The position numbers and the translations under genes were made by a program. From Lachnospiraceae bacterium (GTDB taxonomy: Bacteria; Bacillota; Clostridia; Lachnospirales; Lachnospiraceae), in NCBI GenBank assembly GCA_900754855.1, contig CAAEEI010000064.1, positions 1-6,206 on the forward strand: a DNA stretch of 6,206 nucleotides, in the 5' to 3' direction. The notes under the pieces were generated by a model. It was not told the origin of the DNA. It did no database searches and saw only the letters and a list, made by a program, of their open reading frames with translations. The number at the start of each line of letters is the position of its first letter. The stretch's first letter is position 1. Below are positions 5,163 through 6,206 of this stretch, piece after piece.

Positions 5163-6206
5163 ATGGAACTTAGGGAATATCTGGAAAAAGCCCACACATT
5201 GGGGGCGTCGGATCTGTTTATTGTGGCAGGTCTTCCTCTGACCTGTAAAGTAAACGGCAGAATGATACATATTAACGACGAAAGAATGATGCCGGAGGAT
5301 ACGGCCAGGATGATTCAGGAGATCTACGATCTGGTACCGGAACATCATCTGGAGGCGCTGCAAAGAAAAGGTGACGACGATTTCTCTTTTTCTATTCCAC
5401 ATCTGGCCAGATTCCGGGCAAGCCTCTATAAACAGAGAGGGTCGTTGGCGGCGGTGATCCGTTTGATCGCCTTTCAGCTTCCCGATCCGGAAAAACTGGA
5501 TATTCCACCCTCGATTCTCCGTATGGCAGAATATAAAAAAGGACTGGTTCTGGTGACCGGGCCGGCGGGCAGCGGAAAATCTACCACCCTGGCCTGTCTC
5601 ATTGATCGCATCAACACTACCAGAGAGAACCATATTATTACGCTGGAAGATCCTCTGGAGTTTCTCCATCGCCATAAGAAAAGTATCGTCAGTCAGCGGG
5701 AGGTCAGTTCGGATACGGAAGGGTATCAGGTCGCTTTAAGAGCAGCGCTCCGGCAAAGTCCCGATGTGATTCTTCTGGGGGAGATGAGAGACTATGAGAC
5801 CATTAATATTGCCATGACGGCGGCGGAAACCGGGCATCTGGTTTTTTCCACCCTGCATACGACCGGCGCAGCCAATGCGGTGGACCGGATTATTGATGTT
5901 TTTCCGGCAAATCAGCAAAGGCAGATTACGGTGCAGCTGGCCTCCGTATTAAATGCGGTCGTCTCCCAGCAGTTGGTCATGAGCAAAGACGGGGGAAGAA
6001 TCCCGGCTTTTGAATTAATGACGACCAATAATGCCATCAAAAACATGATTCGGGAGGGAAAAGTTCACCAGATCGACGGGATGATTTCTTCTTCGGTATC
6101 CGATCAGGTTTTTTCCATGGATTATTCTCTGGAGAAACTGTACCGGGAAGGAAAAATAGAACGGGAAATTGCGGTAGCCAACGCAGCCAATCCGGCCATG
6201 ATGCAA
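5163..6206 (+). CDS. pilT: PilT type IV pilus retraction ATPase, 3' partial
   Basis: PilT is the cytoplasmic hexameric ATPase that depolymerises pili and drives twitching. The frame runs open to the window end with 348 codons; PilT is usually about 345-370 residues, so little is missing. All family motifs are present: Walker A GPAGSGKST (133-141), Asp box ITLEDPLEF (159-167), Walker B VILLGEMRD (202-210), His box HLVFSTLHT (225-233), and the PilT-specific AIRNLIRE motif in the form AIKNMIREGK (291-300). The last separates it from the PilB/GspE assembly ATPases, as does the lack of the tetracysteine zinc site. The N-terminal domain shows the PAS-like fold pattern (GASDLFIVAG, VNGRM, RFRASLYKQRG). 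Walker A carries Ala where Thr is usual (GPTGSGKST), which should be tolerated. AGGAGG at 5148-5153 supports the ATG. It follows the preceding gene by 16 bases and so belongs to the same transcript. Confidence 0.95.
   Translation, partial: MELREYLEKAHTLGASDLFIVAGLPLTCKVNGRMIHINDERMMPEDTARMIQEIYDLVPEHHLEALQRKGDDDFSFSIPHLARFRASLYKQRGSLAAVIRLIAFQLPDPEKLDIPPSILRMAEYKKGLVLVTGPAGSGKSTTLACLIDRINTTRENHIITLEDPLEFLHRHKKSIVSQREVSSDTEGYQVALRAALRQSPDVILLGEMRDYETINIAMTAAETGHLVFSTLHTTGAANAVDRIIDVFPANQQRQITVQLASVLNAVVSQQLVMSKDGGRIPAFELMTTNNAIKNMIREGKVHQIDGMISSSVSDQVFSMDYSLEKLYREGKIEREIAVANAANPAMMQ

Noticed and set aside
4926..5675. Long open frame of 249 codons on the - strand opposite pilT and the preceding gene
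   Set aside because: It lies opposite pilT, whose motifs are unmistakable, and its product (rich in Arg, His, Pro, Ser) resembles no family; it is a by-product of codon bias on the other strand.

Overview
The window comes from a spore-forming Clostridia-type Firmicute, most likely a Lachnospiraceae-like gut anaerobe. That assignment rests on a clear spoIIR gene, a GerA-family germination protein, and a type IV pilus cluster with a DUF4860-type small membrane protein. All genes lie on the + strand, tightly packed, with strong AGGAGG-type ribosome binding sites or ATGA start/stop overlaps. No RNA genes, mobile elements or CRISPR arrays were seen, and no gene-free stretch exceeds about 70 bases.

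Layout. (1) From the left edge to 1651 is the 3' part of a spore germination gene. It reads as a GerAB-like permease running in frame into a GerAC-like lipoprotein N-domain, and it lacks the usual GerAC C-terminal domain. (2) spoIIR (1648-2298) overlaps it by ATGA. SpoIIR is the forespore-to-mother-cell signal that triggers pro-sigma-E processing. (3) After only 28 bases a type IV pilus gene set begins: a PilC/GspF platform protein (2327-3370); a small pilin-like membrane protein split between two frames (3437-3756); a DUF4860-type protein (3753-4253); a prepilin with a readable GLFLIE peptidase site (4250-4696); another single-pass small protein (4736-5146); and a PilT retraction ATPase (5163 to the right edge, 348 codons visible, nearly complete).

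How they fit together. PilC is the inner-membrane platform, PilT the disassembly motor, and the four small one-TM proteins between them look like pilus subunits or minor-pilin equivalents. PilB, a prepilin peptidase and an obvious major pilin are not in the window and probably lie beyond it. The sporulation genes and pilus genes share strand and close spacing. Read-through is therefore possible, although a promoter-like extended -10 element inside the end of spoIIR could give the pilus genes their own start.

The points most worth a second look are: an in-frame canonical A_AAA_AAG slippery heptamer exactly where the pilin-like gene changes frame; the GerAB-GerAC fusion; a sigma-F-like promoter match just ahead of spoIIR that raises doubt about its start codon; and a hairpin in spoIIR that buries a Shine-Dalgarno-like sequence.
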